Shown piece by piece: positions 1 through 9,000 of a DNA stretch of 34,371 nucleotides (its first letter is position 1; the number at the start of each line of letters is the position of its first letter). This DNA is from Candidatus Peribacteria bacterium (lineage in GTDB: Bacteria > Patescibacteriota > Gracilibacteria > Peribacterales > Peribacteraceae), in contig CALRCM010000007.1 of assembly GCA_943354555.1 (NCBI GenBank), forward strand, positions 1-34,371. Direction: 5' to 3'. The notes under the pieces are model-generated. The model was not told the origin of the DNA. It made no database searches and saw nothing but the letters and a program-made list of their open reading frames with translations. A program made the translations under genes and the position numbers.

Positions 1-93
1 CAGAGTGGTATTGGGCTGTTTGCCGTTGGCTCCTCGATGATCGGATCGTTTGTCGGATGGAAGAGAGCGAAAAAGATTGGTGCAAAGCGATAA
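1..93 (+). CDS. C-terminal end of an unidentified, probably membrane protein
   Basis: The window opens inside a reading frame that runs for 30 codons and stops at a TAA. The visible tail has a Gly-rich hydrophobic stretch (GIGLFAVGSSMIGSFVGW) followed by a basic end (KRAKKIGAKR), which looks like a last transmembrane helix with a positively charged cytoplasmic tail. The next gene is a ComEC-type metallo-beta-lactamase protein, so a split ComEC membrane domain is one possibility, but 30 residues cannot decide it. Confidence 0.55.
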   Translation, partial: QSGIGLFAVGSSMIGSFVGWKRAKKIGAKR

Positions 94-108
94 GATCTCC
101 AAGTCAGT

Positions 109-122
109 TGTACGTTTGTACA
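109..122. promoter_or_regulatory. Inverted repeat TGTAC-N4-GTACA, operator-like
   Basis: TGTACgtttGTACA is a perfect 5-bp dyad with a 4-nt spacer, 36 bp before the ComEC-type gene. The same architecture occurs only once more that I could find, upstream of ssb at 34111-34126. That suggests a dimeric repressor site. LexA operators of some phyla share this size and symmetry, but assignment to LexA is inference. Confidence 0.4.
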
Positions 123-158
123 CCTGTTTTTTGGCTTAAAACCATGTAGCTTTAGGAG

Positions 159-992
159 ATGCATCCCCGACATATCCTCTGGCTCTTTGGCCTCTTTGGA
201 TTCCTCGGGCTCCTCTTTCAGGAATCTTCCAAGCTCCCTGACGGCCTCCTGCATGCGCACATTCTTGATGTCGGGCAGGGCGATTCCATCATGCTTGTTT
301 CCCCATCCGGAAAGCAGGTCGTCGTTGACGGAGGACCGGATCTTTCCGCTCTAGAAGGAATAGGAAGGACTATGTCGTTTTTTGACCGGAGCATTGAACT
401 CCTTGTTCTTACGCACCCTGACCTTGACCACATCACCGCTCTTCCGGCCATGATCGAACGCTACCAAATCCAAGCAATTCTTCTCTCCGGCATCATTACG
501 GTGCAACCACAATACCGGCGGCTTCTTGCAGAAGTAGCCGAGCGGCAGATCCCCGTGATCATCGCCGACCCCGCAATGGATATCGATCTGGGTGATGGCG
601 TAGTCCTGGATGTCGTCTGGCCCCAAAAAATATTTGGAACTGTACCGAAAAAAACCAACGACACGTCTGTTGTCCTGCGTGTGATCTTTGGAAGTGGATC
701 CATTCTTCTCACAGGGGACATCGAAGAGGCCGCAGAGTGGGCAATTCTAAAAACAGGCGCTGACATTCGATCAGGTATATTGAAAATCGCCCACCACGGA
801 AGCCGCACCTCGTCGTCCACAGGGTTTCTCCTCGCAGTAGAACCGGACAGCGCGGTAATTTCCCTTGGGAAAGACAATGGCTTCGGACATCCACACCCGT
901 CTGTTATGGAGCGGCTAAATCACATGCATATTCCCGTACAAAGAACGGACTTGGAAGAGGATATAGAAATTGTTCTGAGGAAAAATAAATAA
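159..992 (+). CDS. ComEC/Rec2-type metallo-beta-lactamase-fold protein
   Basis: A 277-aa protein with an N-terminal hydrophobic segment (WLFGLFGFLGLLF, about residues 8-20; signal anchor or signal peptide) followed by a metallo-beta-lactamase domain of the ComEC C-terminal type. Visible family marks are HILDVGQGDS, the metal motif THPDLDHITAL (HxDxDH form), LTGDIEE and KIAHHGSRTSSS. In full ComEC proteins this domain sits behind the membrane channel and acts on DNA during uptake. Here it stands alone, as in many CPR genomes, and the ComEC membrane domain is not visible. The ATG at 159 follows AGGAG with no spacer, too close for a normal ribosome site, so initiation may be unusual or the start may be misplaced. 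An inverted repeat at 109-122 lies just upstream. Fold assignment is firm; role in DNA uptake is inferred. Confidence 0.85.
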   Translation: MHPRHILWLFGLFGFLGLLFQESSKLPDGLLHAHILDVGQGDSIMLVSPSGKQVVVDGGPDLSALEGIGRTMSFFDRSIELLVLTHPDLDHITALPAMIERYQIQAILLSGIITVQPQYRRLLAEVAERQIPVIIADPAMDIDLGDGVVLDVVWPQKIFGTVPKKTNDTSVVLRVIFGSGSILLTGDIEEAAEWAILKTGADIRSGILKIAHHGSRTSSSTGFLLAVEPDSAVISLGKDNGFGHPHPSVMERLNHMHIPVQRTDLEEDIEIVLRKNK

Positions 993-1018
993 AAATGCTG
1001 GTGGTCGGAAAAGTCCAT

Positions 1019-1046
1019 GTAGGGGCATAGCGCGCTATGCCCCTAC
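1019..1046. repeat. Perfect 28-bp palindrome, GTAGGGGC hairpin family
   Basis: Two 14-nt arms (GTAGGGGCATAGCG and its exact reverse complement) meet with no loop. It sits 27 bp after the ComEC-type gene stop in a 150-bp gap that otherwise shows only a -10-like box at 1127. Related hairpins occur at 2436 and 16806. It may work as a terminator, but there is no T-tract, and recurrence with a shared end sequence points to a dispersed REP- or MITE-like element. Confidence 0.85.
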
Positions 1047-1126
1047 GGTGCATTTATAACCATACTGAACGACCCAAAAGGAAATATTTCTCTGATTCTC
1101 CCGTAGCGCCACACCTCTGTTCTCCG

Positions 1127-1132
1127 TACAAT
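1127..1132 (+). promoter_or_regulatory. -10-like TACAAT before the nucleotidylyltransferase gene
   Basis: TACAAT within CCGTACAATAG lies 11 bp before the ATG at 1144, so transcription would start only about 5 nt before the start codon. No convincing -35 is seen. The same GTACAAT string precedes the genes at 4062 and 10057. Confidence 0.35.
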
Positions 1133-1143
1133 AGAGAGGATTT

Positions 1144-2439
1144 ATGCAGGTTCTGCTCCTCCTTGCAGGTCGCTCCAAACGCTTCTGGCCACTGAGCGAA
1201 AAAACGCTGTTTCCGGTCTGCGGAAAGACACTTTTAGAACACCAGATTGACCGGCTGCACGCCGCAGGACTGAAAAATATTACCCTTGTTGGTGGAGCAC
1301 ATAATCTGAAAGCTGCGAAGAAGCTTACAGGGCTACCGGCAATTGAGCAGCAGGATTTGGCGCTCGGCATGCGTGGTGCACTGCTCTCCGCATTGCCGAA
1401 GATTAAAAAAAACGAACCTGTTCTTATCGTGAGCGGCAATGATGTTGTGGACTCTGATGCCTATCGATTGGTTGTAGAAAAATCACAGCAGGCGGACGGC
1501 GCCCTTCTTGCCAAACGCGTAAAGGGATATTTCCCCGGCGGTTACCTTTCCATAAAAGGAAAATGGGTTACGGGAATAGTAGAGAAGCCGAAGCCGGGAA
1601 AAGAGCCAAGCAAGCTCGTGACGATCGTTGCACATGTGCATAACGATCCGAAGGCACTCCTCGACGCCCTCGCGGATGCTGACGAAAGCCGTGACGACGG
1701 ATATGAGCAGGCACTCGGCGCATTATTCCACACAAAGCACTATGCGGCAGCGGCCTACGACGGCGAGTGGCAAGCAGTGAAATATCCATGGCATCTCATT
1801 CCTCTCCTGGATCTTCTTCTCAAACAACAATCCAAGGCATCCATTCATAAAACGGCTTCTGTTCATAAAACTGCGGTTATCGATGGCGCTGTAATACTTG
1901 GCGAGGGTGTGCGAGTGCTTCCATTTGCCACAATCGTCGGCCCCTGCGTCATTGGTCCAAGAACTATCATTGGCAACAACTGCCTTGTGCGCAGCTCGAG
2001 CATTGGTACGGACTGTGTGATCGGATTCGGAACGGAAGTGAAATCCTCAGTGCTCGCTGACCATGTATGGACCCACATGTCCTACATCGGAGAAAGTGTG
2101 ATCGGCAATAATGTTGCATTCGGCGGTGGCAGCATCACCGGAAACCTCCGCCTTGATGAAAAAATCATCGAGTCACAGGTGGGTGAGGAGAAACTTCCCA
2201 CAGGACTGACGAAGTTTGGAGTGGCTGTCGGTGATGGTTGTCGGTTGGGGATCCATGTGAGTACACACCCCGGTGTAAAGATTGGTGCCGGTTCCTTCAT
2301 CACCAGCGCTGCCGTCATCGCCGATGATGTTCCAGAACAAAGCTTTGTCTCCATGAAAAATGGGACCGTGGTTATTCGCCCGAACCGGACGAAAACGAAT
2401 GATCCGGCGGACCGGAAAAAATACCGAAAATCTCTGTAG
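1144..2439 (+). CDS. GlmU-like sugar-1-phosphate nucleotidylyltransferase with left-handed beta-helix
   Basis: A 431-aa two-domain protein. Residues 1 to about 225 form a nucleotidyltransferase domain with the signature LLLAGRSKRFWPLSEKTLFP (a variant of LAAGxGxRxxPLT...PK) and VSGNDVVDSDAY as the metal and nucleotide-binding loop. From about residue 235 to 410 come hexapeptide repeats (for example AVILGEGVRVLPFATI, VIGPRTIIGNNC) that fold as a left-handed beta-helix, often an acyltransferase domain. Such enzymes make NDP-sugars (UDP-GlcNAc or dTDP-glucose type) from sugar-1-phosphate and NTP for envelope polymers. The substrate cannot be read from sequence. AGAGAGGA precedes the ATG by 3 nt. 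The TAG stop lies inside the hairpin repeat at 2436-2464. The first-loop motif differs from classical GlmU, so I give no symbol. Confidence 0.85.
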   Translation: MQVLLLLAGRSKRFWPLSEKTLFPVCGKTLLEHQIDRLHAAGLKNITLVGGAHNLKAAKKLTGLPAIEQQDLALGMRGALLSALPKIKKNEPVLIVSGNDVVDSDAYRLVVEKSQQADGALLAKRVKGYFPGGYLSIKGKWVTGIVEKPKPGKEPSKLVTIVAHVHNDPKALLDALADADESRDDGYEQALGALFHTKHYAAAAYDGEWQAVKYPWHLIPLLDLLLKQQSKASIHKTASVHKTAVIDGAVILGEGVRVLPFATIVGPCVIGPRTIIGNNCLVRSSSIGTDCVIGFGTEVKSSVLADHVWTHMSYIGESVIGNNVAFGGGSITGNLRLDEKIIESQVGEEKLPTGLTKFGVAVGDGCRLGIHVSTHPGVKIGAGSFITSAAVIADDVPEQSFVSMKNGTVVIRPNRTKTNDPADRKKYRKSL

Positions 2440-2464
2440 AGACGTGCCACCGGCACGTCTCTAC
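2436..2464. repeat. GTAGAGAC hairpin repeat that supplies a stop codon
   Basis: Arms GTAGAGACGTGCC and GGCACGTCTCTAC are perfect complements around a 3-nt loop (ACC). The second to fourth bases (TAG, 2437-2439) are the stop codon of the preceding gene. The ends match the palindrome at 1019 (GTAGGGGC) and the hairpin at 16806 (GTAGAGAC on the minus strand). Could terminate transcription, but no T-run follows. Confidence 0.85.
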
Positions 2465-2489
2465 CAACATCAACACCCAATCTTTGTTC

Positions 2490-2760
2490 AAAAAAGTTAT
2501 CCACAAAGTATGTGCATTACCGTGGATATCTCATCTCCATAGTTTGCGGTGGATTCCCACAGGATTCTTGAGAAATGGCTTATGTAAGCCATAAATTATA
2601 TACCAAGCCTATAAGCTGTTACCTGGTGTATTTTTCCACGAGTTTTCCACACCCCCTACACACCCCCTCATTTCTCTTCTTGCTCTTGTTGCAGCCATTT
2701 TTTAGAATTTCCTGTATATTCGCACCAAAGAATATCTTCCTTCTCCACACGATCAGACTG
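2490..2760. other. Candidate replication origin (DnaA-box cluster upstream of dnaN)
   Basis: The gap between 2440 and 2836 has no credible gene. It contains a perfect DnaA box TTATCCACA at 2497-2505 and close variants in the same orientation: TTTTCCACG (2632-2640), TTTTCCACA (2643-2651) and TTCTCCACA (2741-2749). A weaker inverse variant CGTGGATAT lies at 2521. An A/T-rich part (about 2582-2612, with ATAAATTATATACC) separates the outer and inner boxes. dnaN follows directly. Origins often lie in the dnaA-dnaN region, although dnaA itself is not in this window. Inference; strand switch or GC-skew data would decide. Confidence 0.5.
2575..2592. repeat. Short palindrome in the dnaN upstream region
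   Basis: ATGGCTTA-TG-TAAGCCAT, an 8-bp perfect dyad with a 2-nt centre, lies in the A/T-rich part of the candidate origin, between the first DnaA box and the later three. It could be a protein site or part of the unwinding region. Confidence 0.45.
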
Positions 2761-2836
2761 TAAATGTTTAAAAAGTGCTAGAGTCTACTACTATGATGAA
2801 TTGGAGATAGAGAATATTTATTCCTTCTATAGAGCT

Positions 2837-4006
2837 ATGAAACTCCTGTGTAAAACCACCGATCTCCAACAGGCACTCCATCTTGTGAGTAGGGCAATTA
2901 GTAACCAACAAGCACTACCAATTTTAGGGAATATTCTTTTACAAGCTGAAGGAAAAAGATGTACAGCGAGTGCGACAGATTTGGAGTTGAGTATTATGAC
3001 AAGTTTTCCGGCGGATATAGAAAATGAAGGAGCAATTACTATTCCAGCAAAAGCATTTTTAAACTTTGCCCAATACAACACCGATCCTGAGGTGCTTTTG
3101 GAAACAAGTGAGGGGACGCAATTGAAATGTACTTCTAAGCGTGCAAAAACCCTTATTTCCGGCGAGGCAGCTACAGAGTTTCCTACTATTACCCCTATAG
3201 AGCGGCAAACCACCTTTCCTATTGCTGCAGCGCCGCTTTTAGAGGCCCTACACACTGTTACATTTGCAGCTGCAAAAACCACTCTCCGTCCCGTACTCTC
3301 AGGTGTGTATGTCCGGTCCCAAAAAGGAAAAATTATCTTCGTTGCTACAGACAGTTACCGACTTTCTGAGTACAAACTTTCTATTGATGGCGATGTGGAT
3401 ATGTCCTGCATCATTCCTACAAAAGTATTTGATGAGCTGCAGGCTGTTTTAGGTGCTAAAAAAGAAAAAACAGAAGATGCTTCTGGAGAAAAAGATAAAA
3501 AAGAAAAGAAAGAGAAGGTTAAAAGTCAGCAACTCGTCGATGTCACCCTTAGTTCCCAGCAGATAGAGCTGCAGGAGGGTGGCACACAACTCCTTTCCCG
3601 TCTGATCGACGGAAAGTTTCCCGACTACGAGCAGATCATTCCCAAAGCCCCCAAAACCAAGGTACAGATTGCTGTGAAGGAGCTTCTGCCGGCCATCCGC
3701 CGTATGCATTACTTCGCAAAGGAAACGAACAACAACCTTACATTTCACATTTCCAAAAACGATATACGCATTGTGACGCCGTCGACACAAGCTGGCCGCG
3801 ACGAAGCAGTCCTTCCTGCAACCATTACAGGGCCGGAGAATAAGATCGCTCTCAGTTCAAGTTACCTTCTGGACTTTCTCAGTCGCCTTTCGGGTGGAGA
3901 TATCGAGATCCACATTACGGACAGTCAGCACCCGGCGCTCTTTAAGGTTCCCGGCATGGATGCTCTCAGTCATCTTATAATGCCGCTAAGATTGCAGGAG
4001 GAGTAG
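2837..4006 (+). CDS. dnaN: DNA polymerase III beta subunit (sliding clamp)
   Basis: A 389-aa beta clamp, the ring that tethers DNA polymerase III to DNA. The start typical of the family, MKLLCKTTDLQQALHLVSRA, begins at the ATG at 2837; the ORF track extends 12 codons upstream to a TTG, which I reject. Family marks include LPILGNILLQ near the N-terminus, ATDSYRLSEY in the middle, LIDGKFPDYEQIIP, and a C-terminal end of the LIMPLRL type. It is slightly longer than the usual ~366-380 aa because of a Lys/Glu-rich insertion (about residues 207-230, KKEKTEDASGEKDKKEKKEK) in the second domain. DNA before this insertion is visibly A/T-rich and DNA after about 3570 is richer in G/C. It stands alone next to the candidate origin, without dnaA or recF. 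Confidence 0.95.
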   Translation: MKLLCKTTDLQQALHLVSRAISNQQALPILGNILLQAEGKRCTASATDLELSIMTSFPADIENEGAITIPAKAFLNFAQYNTDPEVLLETSEGTQLKCTSKRAKTLISGEAATEFPTITPIERQTTFPIAAAPLLEALHTVTFAAAKTTLRPVLSGVYVRSQKGKIIFVATDSYRLSEYKLSIDGDVDMSCIIPTKVFDELQAVLGAKKEKTEDASGEKDKKEKKEKVKSQQLVDVTLSSQQIELQEGGTQLLSRLIDGKFPDYEQIIPKAPKTKVQIAVKELLPAIRRMHYFAKETNNNLTFHISKNDIRIVTPSTQAGRDEAVLPATITGPENKIALSSSYLLDFLSRLSGGDIEIHITDSQHPALFKVPGMDALSHLIMPLRLQEE

Positions 4007-4033
4007 GGGCTATTCAGCATACTCTTTTTGAGG

Positions 4034-4039
4034 TACAAT
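4034..4039 (+). promoter_or_regulatory. -10-like TACAAT before the 610-aa orphan gene
   Basis: GTACAAT, identical to the strings before the genes at 1144 and 10057, sits 22 bp before the ATG at 4062 and would give a leader of about 16 nt. No SD sequence precedes the ATG and no good -35 is seen. Confidence 0.35.
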
Positions 4040-4061
4040 ATTAATAATACCAATATCCACT

Positions 4062-5894
4062 ATGTCTGATTTTGAATCGCCGCGCTTTCGTGGGAGCGAT
4101 GCTCCTCAGGAAGCTGAACCAAAACATCAGGATGAATGCAAACCCAACCCCATTGAGAGTGGGGCCAAAAAAGGATTAGGAAGGACAGAGATGAAACAAA
4201 AAGAAAAAAACGACCAGCAAACTGCTAGTGCGATTTTGCGTAAAATTGAAAATGCAGAGCCGGAACGGAAAGAAAAAATTATAAAGAAAAGTACTCAAGA
4301 AATTTCAGAAATAACAGGGCGAGAAAGGGGGTATGCGATCCAAGATCTCGATGTTCTCCTGCGGGAGGTTGCTGACCAGGAGGTTCATCTCCAGTGGATG
4401 GAGGATAAAACAAAGCATATCCCAGCTGCAGAATTAGATTTTGCAGGTATCTGCAATGCTATTAATGCGCGGGAGAGAGAGGATTTGAGTGCAAGAAGGC
4501 TGTTTATCCGGAATTTGCAAGCAATGTTAAGACTCCCTTCTAATGATGGACGGCAACCAACCAATATTTCCTCAGTAACCTCAAACTCAGAAGATTTTCA
4601 ACCTATCCCGGTTGCAAGCAGCCTTTCTCCGAAGGAATACAAAGACCATATACTTTTTGCAGAAGAGTTTATTGCTAGTATGCAGGAAACACGACAATCA
4701 CTTGTTCGAATTGAAGATCACATCAGTCACACGGACACTCGGAACCCCCAGTACCAAAATGCAAAATTACTATGCACGCGATCCCGCATCACTGCCATTG
4801 ACCGTTGCACTGACACTCTGCGTAAAACGGAAATTCCGAAACTAGAAGCAAAAACAGCAGGAGCGAAAGACCGCCCTTCGGAGAAAAGTGACGGAACCAA
4901 GGAGAAGAAAAACATTTCCCCAGAAACGCTTGAGGGGAAAATAGCATCACTCAATGAACGCAACCAGGCTGTGGGCCAAAATCTCAAAAAGGAAAGAATT
5001 CATTCTCATGCTGCAGACAAAATTTCAGAACGGAGTTATGAGATGTACAAGGGGGAGCCGTGTTTCGTACTTCACACCGATGTGGATTTTACCAAGCCGT
5101 CCAACAGGGCATGTTTTACCGCGATTTTCCAATCGATGACGGCCTTCCGTGGAGAGCCGGTTCCAAAATACGAAATTACACCCAATAAAATCTATGTCTT
5201 TGAAACACTTGATGGAATCGAAAGGCGTGTGCAGGACACAGAACGCAAGTGGGGGATGGGAGAGATCAAAGAAACAGAGGAGGATATCAAAAAGTTCAAT
5301 GGCTCAGTACGGCGATCGCCGGCAGGCATTGCTCATAACGAAAACTTTGTGCAAATGCCCAGTGAAAACCAACAGCTGGATAGCATCATGAATGAATGCC
5401 CGCCCATGAAAAAAGTGGCATGGGGACGTCTTGTTTCCAAGGGGAGGTTTGAGCAGGCTACCAGTGACGGGCAAAAGAAAATGTATTTCCGTGTGCCCAC
5501 TAGCAGAGCCGCGGAATTCCGCCAGTGCGGAGCCTTTATTTTTCCAGAACAGTTCAAAGAGAAAACCGAAATAGCAACAAATGGCGGGTATCTGCTTCAA
5601 CTCACTGTCCCAGAGGTGGAAAATGTGTTATTTCGCTTGGAATCTTTTGTCACAAAAGATTTCTGGAAGTATCTGGCCGGCGACCCCAAAACGCGTGATT
5701 GGTGCAAAAAGCATAATTTTACAAAAACATCTCTTAAAAAATTGGGAGAAGGAGTTATAACCGATGATCTTGCCACATCCATAAAGTCCATGGAGGGCGG
5801 CTCCGATGTTTCCAATCTCAATCCAAAAGAGCTTAAGCAAATCATCCTTACAAACGCCACAGTGCAAAATGCCTTGGATGCACCAAAATTGTAG
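4062..5894 (+). CDS. Uncharacterised 610-aa charged protein
   Basis: I do not recognise this protein. It has no signal peptide or transmembrane segment, so it is probably cytoplasmic. The first ~60 residues are hydrophilic and look disordered (Pro/Glu/Lys/Gln-rich). Residues about 60-300 are mostly charged and helical, with possible coiled coils. A second charged linker (KDRPSEKSDGTKEKKN) leads to a more globular C-terminal half (about residues 325-600) with aromatic and Cys residues (GEPCFVLHTDVDF, RKWGMGEIKETEED, ECPPMKKVAWGRLV). The ATG at 4062 lacks an SD and follows a -10-like box by 22 bp. It follows dnaN in the same direction with a 55-bp gap, so it could be co-transcribed or have its own promoter. 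Probably lineage-specific. Confidence 0.7.
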   Translation: MSDFESPRFRGSDAPQEAEPKHQDECKPNPIESGAKKGLGRTEMKQKEKNDQQTASAILRKIENAEPERKEKIIKKSTQEISEITGRERGYAIQDLDVLLREVADQEVHLQWMEDKTKHIPAAELDFAGICNAINAREREDLSARRLFIRNLQAMLRLPSNDGRQPTNISSVTSNSEDFQPIPVASSLSPKEYKDHILFAEEFIASMQETRQSLVRIEDHISHTDTRNPQYQNAKLLCTRSRITAIDRCTDTLRKTEIPKLEAKTAGAKDRPSEKSDGTKEKKNISPETLEGKIASLNERNQAVGQNLKKERIHSHAADKISERSYEMYKGEPCFVLHTDVDFTKPSNRACFTAIFQSMTAFRGEPVPKYEITPNKIYVFETLDGIERRVQDTERKWGMGEIKETEEDIKKFNGSVRRSPAGIAHNENFVQMPSENQQLDSIMNECPPMKKVAWGRLVSKGRFEQATSDGQKKMYFRVPTSRAAEFRQCGAFIFPEQFKEKTEIATNGGYLLQLTVPEVENVLFRLESFVTKDFWKYLAGDPKTRDWCKKHNFTKTSLKKLGEGVITDDLATSIKSMEGGSDVSNLNPKELKQIILTNATVQNALDAPKL

Positions 5895-6001
5895 AAAAAG
5901 ACATCTTCCGTTTGTATTACCTCTATATTTTGATAGCCTATCAGTAGATTGAAGGCTTGGAGGCTGTAAGCCATTCAGCATTGTTTATTCATTCATTCTT
6001 C

Positions 6002-6027
6002 CTTCCCGATAAAGGGAAGATTGTTTT
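6002..6027 (+). terminator. Possible intrinsic terminator after the 610-aa gene
   Basis: CTTCCC-GATAAA-GGGAAG (6-bp stem, 6-nt loop) is followed by ATTGTTTT. It is the only terminator-like element in the 165-bp gap before mfd. The stem is short and the T-tract broken, so strength is doubtful. Confidence 0.4.
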
Positions 6028-6059
6028 AGGGCCGCGCGCCCACTGCACCATTTCTTTCT

Positions 6060-9000
6060 GTGGATCCCCTACTTTTTTTAGGAAGCCGCACACACCGTGA
6101 TCTCGCTGATGCTCTGCATGCGAGAGGTTCGCTCGTGCTCAGTGGCGCATCGAACGAGACGGCCAAAGCGCTTCTCATCGGCGCGATTCTCGGACATACG
6201 CCGCGATCGGGATTTCTTGTCACAGATGATGAGAGTCATGCCGAGGCACTGGAACACTGGCTGCATTTTTTCGGTGTCTCCTCAGTCCGGCTTACCCCCA
6301 CAGAAAACGAAGCCGGCGAAATTGTGCCGGAGGCTCTGCGGACATTCCTCCTTGGGATGCGTGGCGGGGAGGCACCGTTCACCCTTGTTCCGCGCGATGT
6401 CTGGGAAGCGCAATTTCCCGCGTTTACCGAGCTGCAGGCAAGTGCGCTCCGCTTTACCGCCGGAGACAAGGTCGACTTTACGGCCTGTGTGGAGAAGTTG
6501 ATCGCTATGGGGTACGTGCATGGTGATGACCGCTTCCTGCGCCCCGGTCAGTACAGACGCATTGGCGATGTGTTTGAGGTCTACCCTGTTCAGTCATTTC
6601 ACACCTATCGGCTCACACTAGAATTCGATTGCATTGAAAAGATCGTTGCACTTGATCCGGAGGATCCATCTATCGTGCGCAGGGAACAGGAATCTCTCGA
6701 GGTCTGGCCGATTGTCTACCAGCATATGCAGCCGCTTTGCGAGCAGGTCCCCGCAAGTCACTTCCTCGTGCTTGATGATCAGGACGATGTTGCCGCTCCG
6801 GAGGGTATCGATACGCTGCGCTTCACGCCGTTTCCTGAGGGGGCTGAGCACCATGTGCACCTGCGATATCTCTCGGTGATGAAGTTTTATACCCTCACGG
6901 ATTTCCTCAACGATGTTCGCGACAAACTTGCGCAGGATTGGACGTTGTTCGTGGTCACAAAACGCATTGAAGAACTTAAGGGGATCTGTACTGAGGAACA
7001 TATTCCTTTTACGCAGGAGCTTGAGCGGCGCCCAGGAGCTATTACCATCGTTCCTGCTGAGGTGAACGATCTTCTGCCGCACTCGCTCCAGAATCCCGAC
7101 CTAAAAATTGCGCTTCTCACAGACCGTGAAATATTTTCTCTCCGGAAAGCCGGACGCGAGCGGTCCGTACAGAAGCTCTCGCTGGATTTCATCACATCAC
7201 TTGTGCCGGGGGACTTCGTCGTGCATATGGAGCACGGCATCGGGCACTTCGCAGGAATGACGGAGAAGGAAGTCGATGAAACGGTGCGTGAATATCTGGA
7301 GCTGACCTACGCCGAAGGTGACAAGCTCTTCGTCCCCGTCGATCAGGCGGATAAGCTGAGCAAGTATGTCTACGAGGAGGGCAATGAGCCTGTTCTCACG
7401 CGCCTTGGGACCAATGACTGGAAGAAGATTCAAGGAAGGCTACATGAAGAGACGAAGAAGATTGCCGAAGAGCTTCTGAAGATCTATGCGCTGCGTGCCA
7501 AAGCCAGAGGACATTCGTACGGGCCGGATACGGATGTGATAAAGAAATTTGCCGAAGCGTTTCCCTATCAGGAGACCCCTGGGCAGACCAAGGCAATCGA
7601 AGACATCCGTCATGATATGGAAGATGGGCACCCGATGGATCGTCTTATCTGCGGCGACGTGGGATTTGGAAAAACCGAAGTCGCCATGCGTGCAGCCTTT
7701 AAAGCCGTAAAAGATGGAAAGCAGGTTGCTGTGCTCGCGCCGATTACCATCCTTGCACAGCAGCACTTCGATTCGTTCCAAAAGCGTATGGAAGGGTTCA
7801 ATGTCCGCATCGATATGCTCTCGCGGTTCCGGTCACCGGCGCAGCAGCGCGTTACTCTGGAGAGGCTTCGTAAAGGGGACATCGACATCGTCATCGGTAC
7901 ACACCGCCTCATTCAGGATGATGTGCAATTCTTGAATCTCGGCCTTCTCATCATCGACGAGGAGCAGAGATTCGGCGTAAAGCAGAAGGAGAAGTTCAAG
8001 GAAATGCGTGCATCCATCGACATTCTTACACTCACAGCAACGCCGATTCCGCGCACATTAAACCTTGGGCTTCATAAACTCCGCGACATCACCACGATCA
8101 CCACGCCGCCGCCCGGCAGACTCCCCATCATCACCGAGGTCCGAAAATTCAGCGACATTCTCATGCGCGAGGCGATTATGACAGAGCTGAAGCGTGCGGG
8201 GCAGATTTACGTCCTGCATAACCGCGTAGAAACCATCGATGCATTCGCCGACAAGCTCAGGCTTCTCGTGCCCAAGGCGAAGTTTGTGGTGGGTCATGGC
8301 CAGCTCAAGCCAGAGACACTCGAGGAGCGTATCCTGGCCTTTAAGAATGGCGAATTTGATGTGCTGGTGAGCTCGACGATCATCGAGAACGGTATCGACC
8401 TCCCGCGGGCCAACACATTGATCGTCAATGAAGCGGAGCGCTTCGGTCTTTCACAGCTCTATCAGCTGCGTGGACGCGTGGGTCGTAGCAAGTTACAAGC
8501 CTATGCGTACTTCCTCTACCACGGCCAAAAACTGCATGATGATGCCAAAAAGCGCCTACGCGCAATTGTGGAGGCCTGCGAACTCGGTAGTGGTTTTCAG
8601 GTCGCCATGCGTGATCTCGAAATTCGCGGAGCAGGAGAGATTCTTGGGGCGGAACAGTCCGGTGCGATGCAGACCGTTGGCGTCTCGCATTACCTTCGCA
8701 TGCTCAAGAGTGCCGTCGAAGAACTGAAGTCCGGCGGTACGCCCGATGTGGAGCAGGAAGTGGCCGTGGAAATTCTTCTCCCTGTCACCGCACTTCTCCC
8801 ATCGTTCTACATTCCCGACGAAGGCGAACGCATTTCTGTTTATCAGAAGCTTGCCGGAAGCGAGAACGTATCCATCCTTGCGGAATTTGATAAGGACCTT
8901 ACCGAGGAATATGGAAAGATGCCGAAGCAGGTCGAGAATCTCTTCTCTATTCTTCGTTTGAAATTATCTTGCCGCAGCGCAGGAGTACACCGCATCAAGA

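Noticed and set aside
2575-2763. 62-aa + strand ORF in the dnaN upstream gap
   Set aside because: Composition (Phe/Leu/His/Pro-rich) reflects the T/C-rich origin region and it covers the DnaA-box cluster; no start signal or family resemblance.
2801-2836. TTG start of dnaN proposed by the track
   Set aside because: The family N-terminus begins at MKLLCKTTDLQ, encoded from the ATG at 2837.
4001-4020. GTAGGGGC at the dnaN stop as a fourth hairpin repeat
   Set aside because: Only the left end is present; no GCCCCTAC partner follows, so it is not counted in the family.
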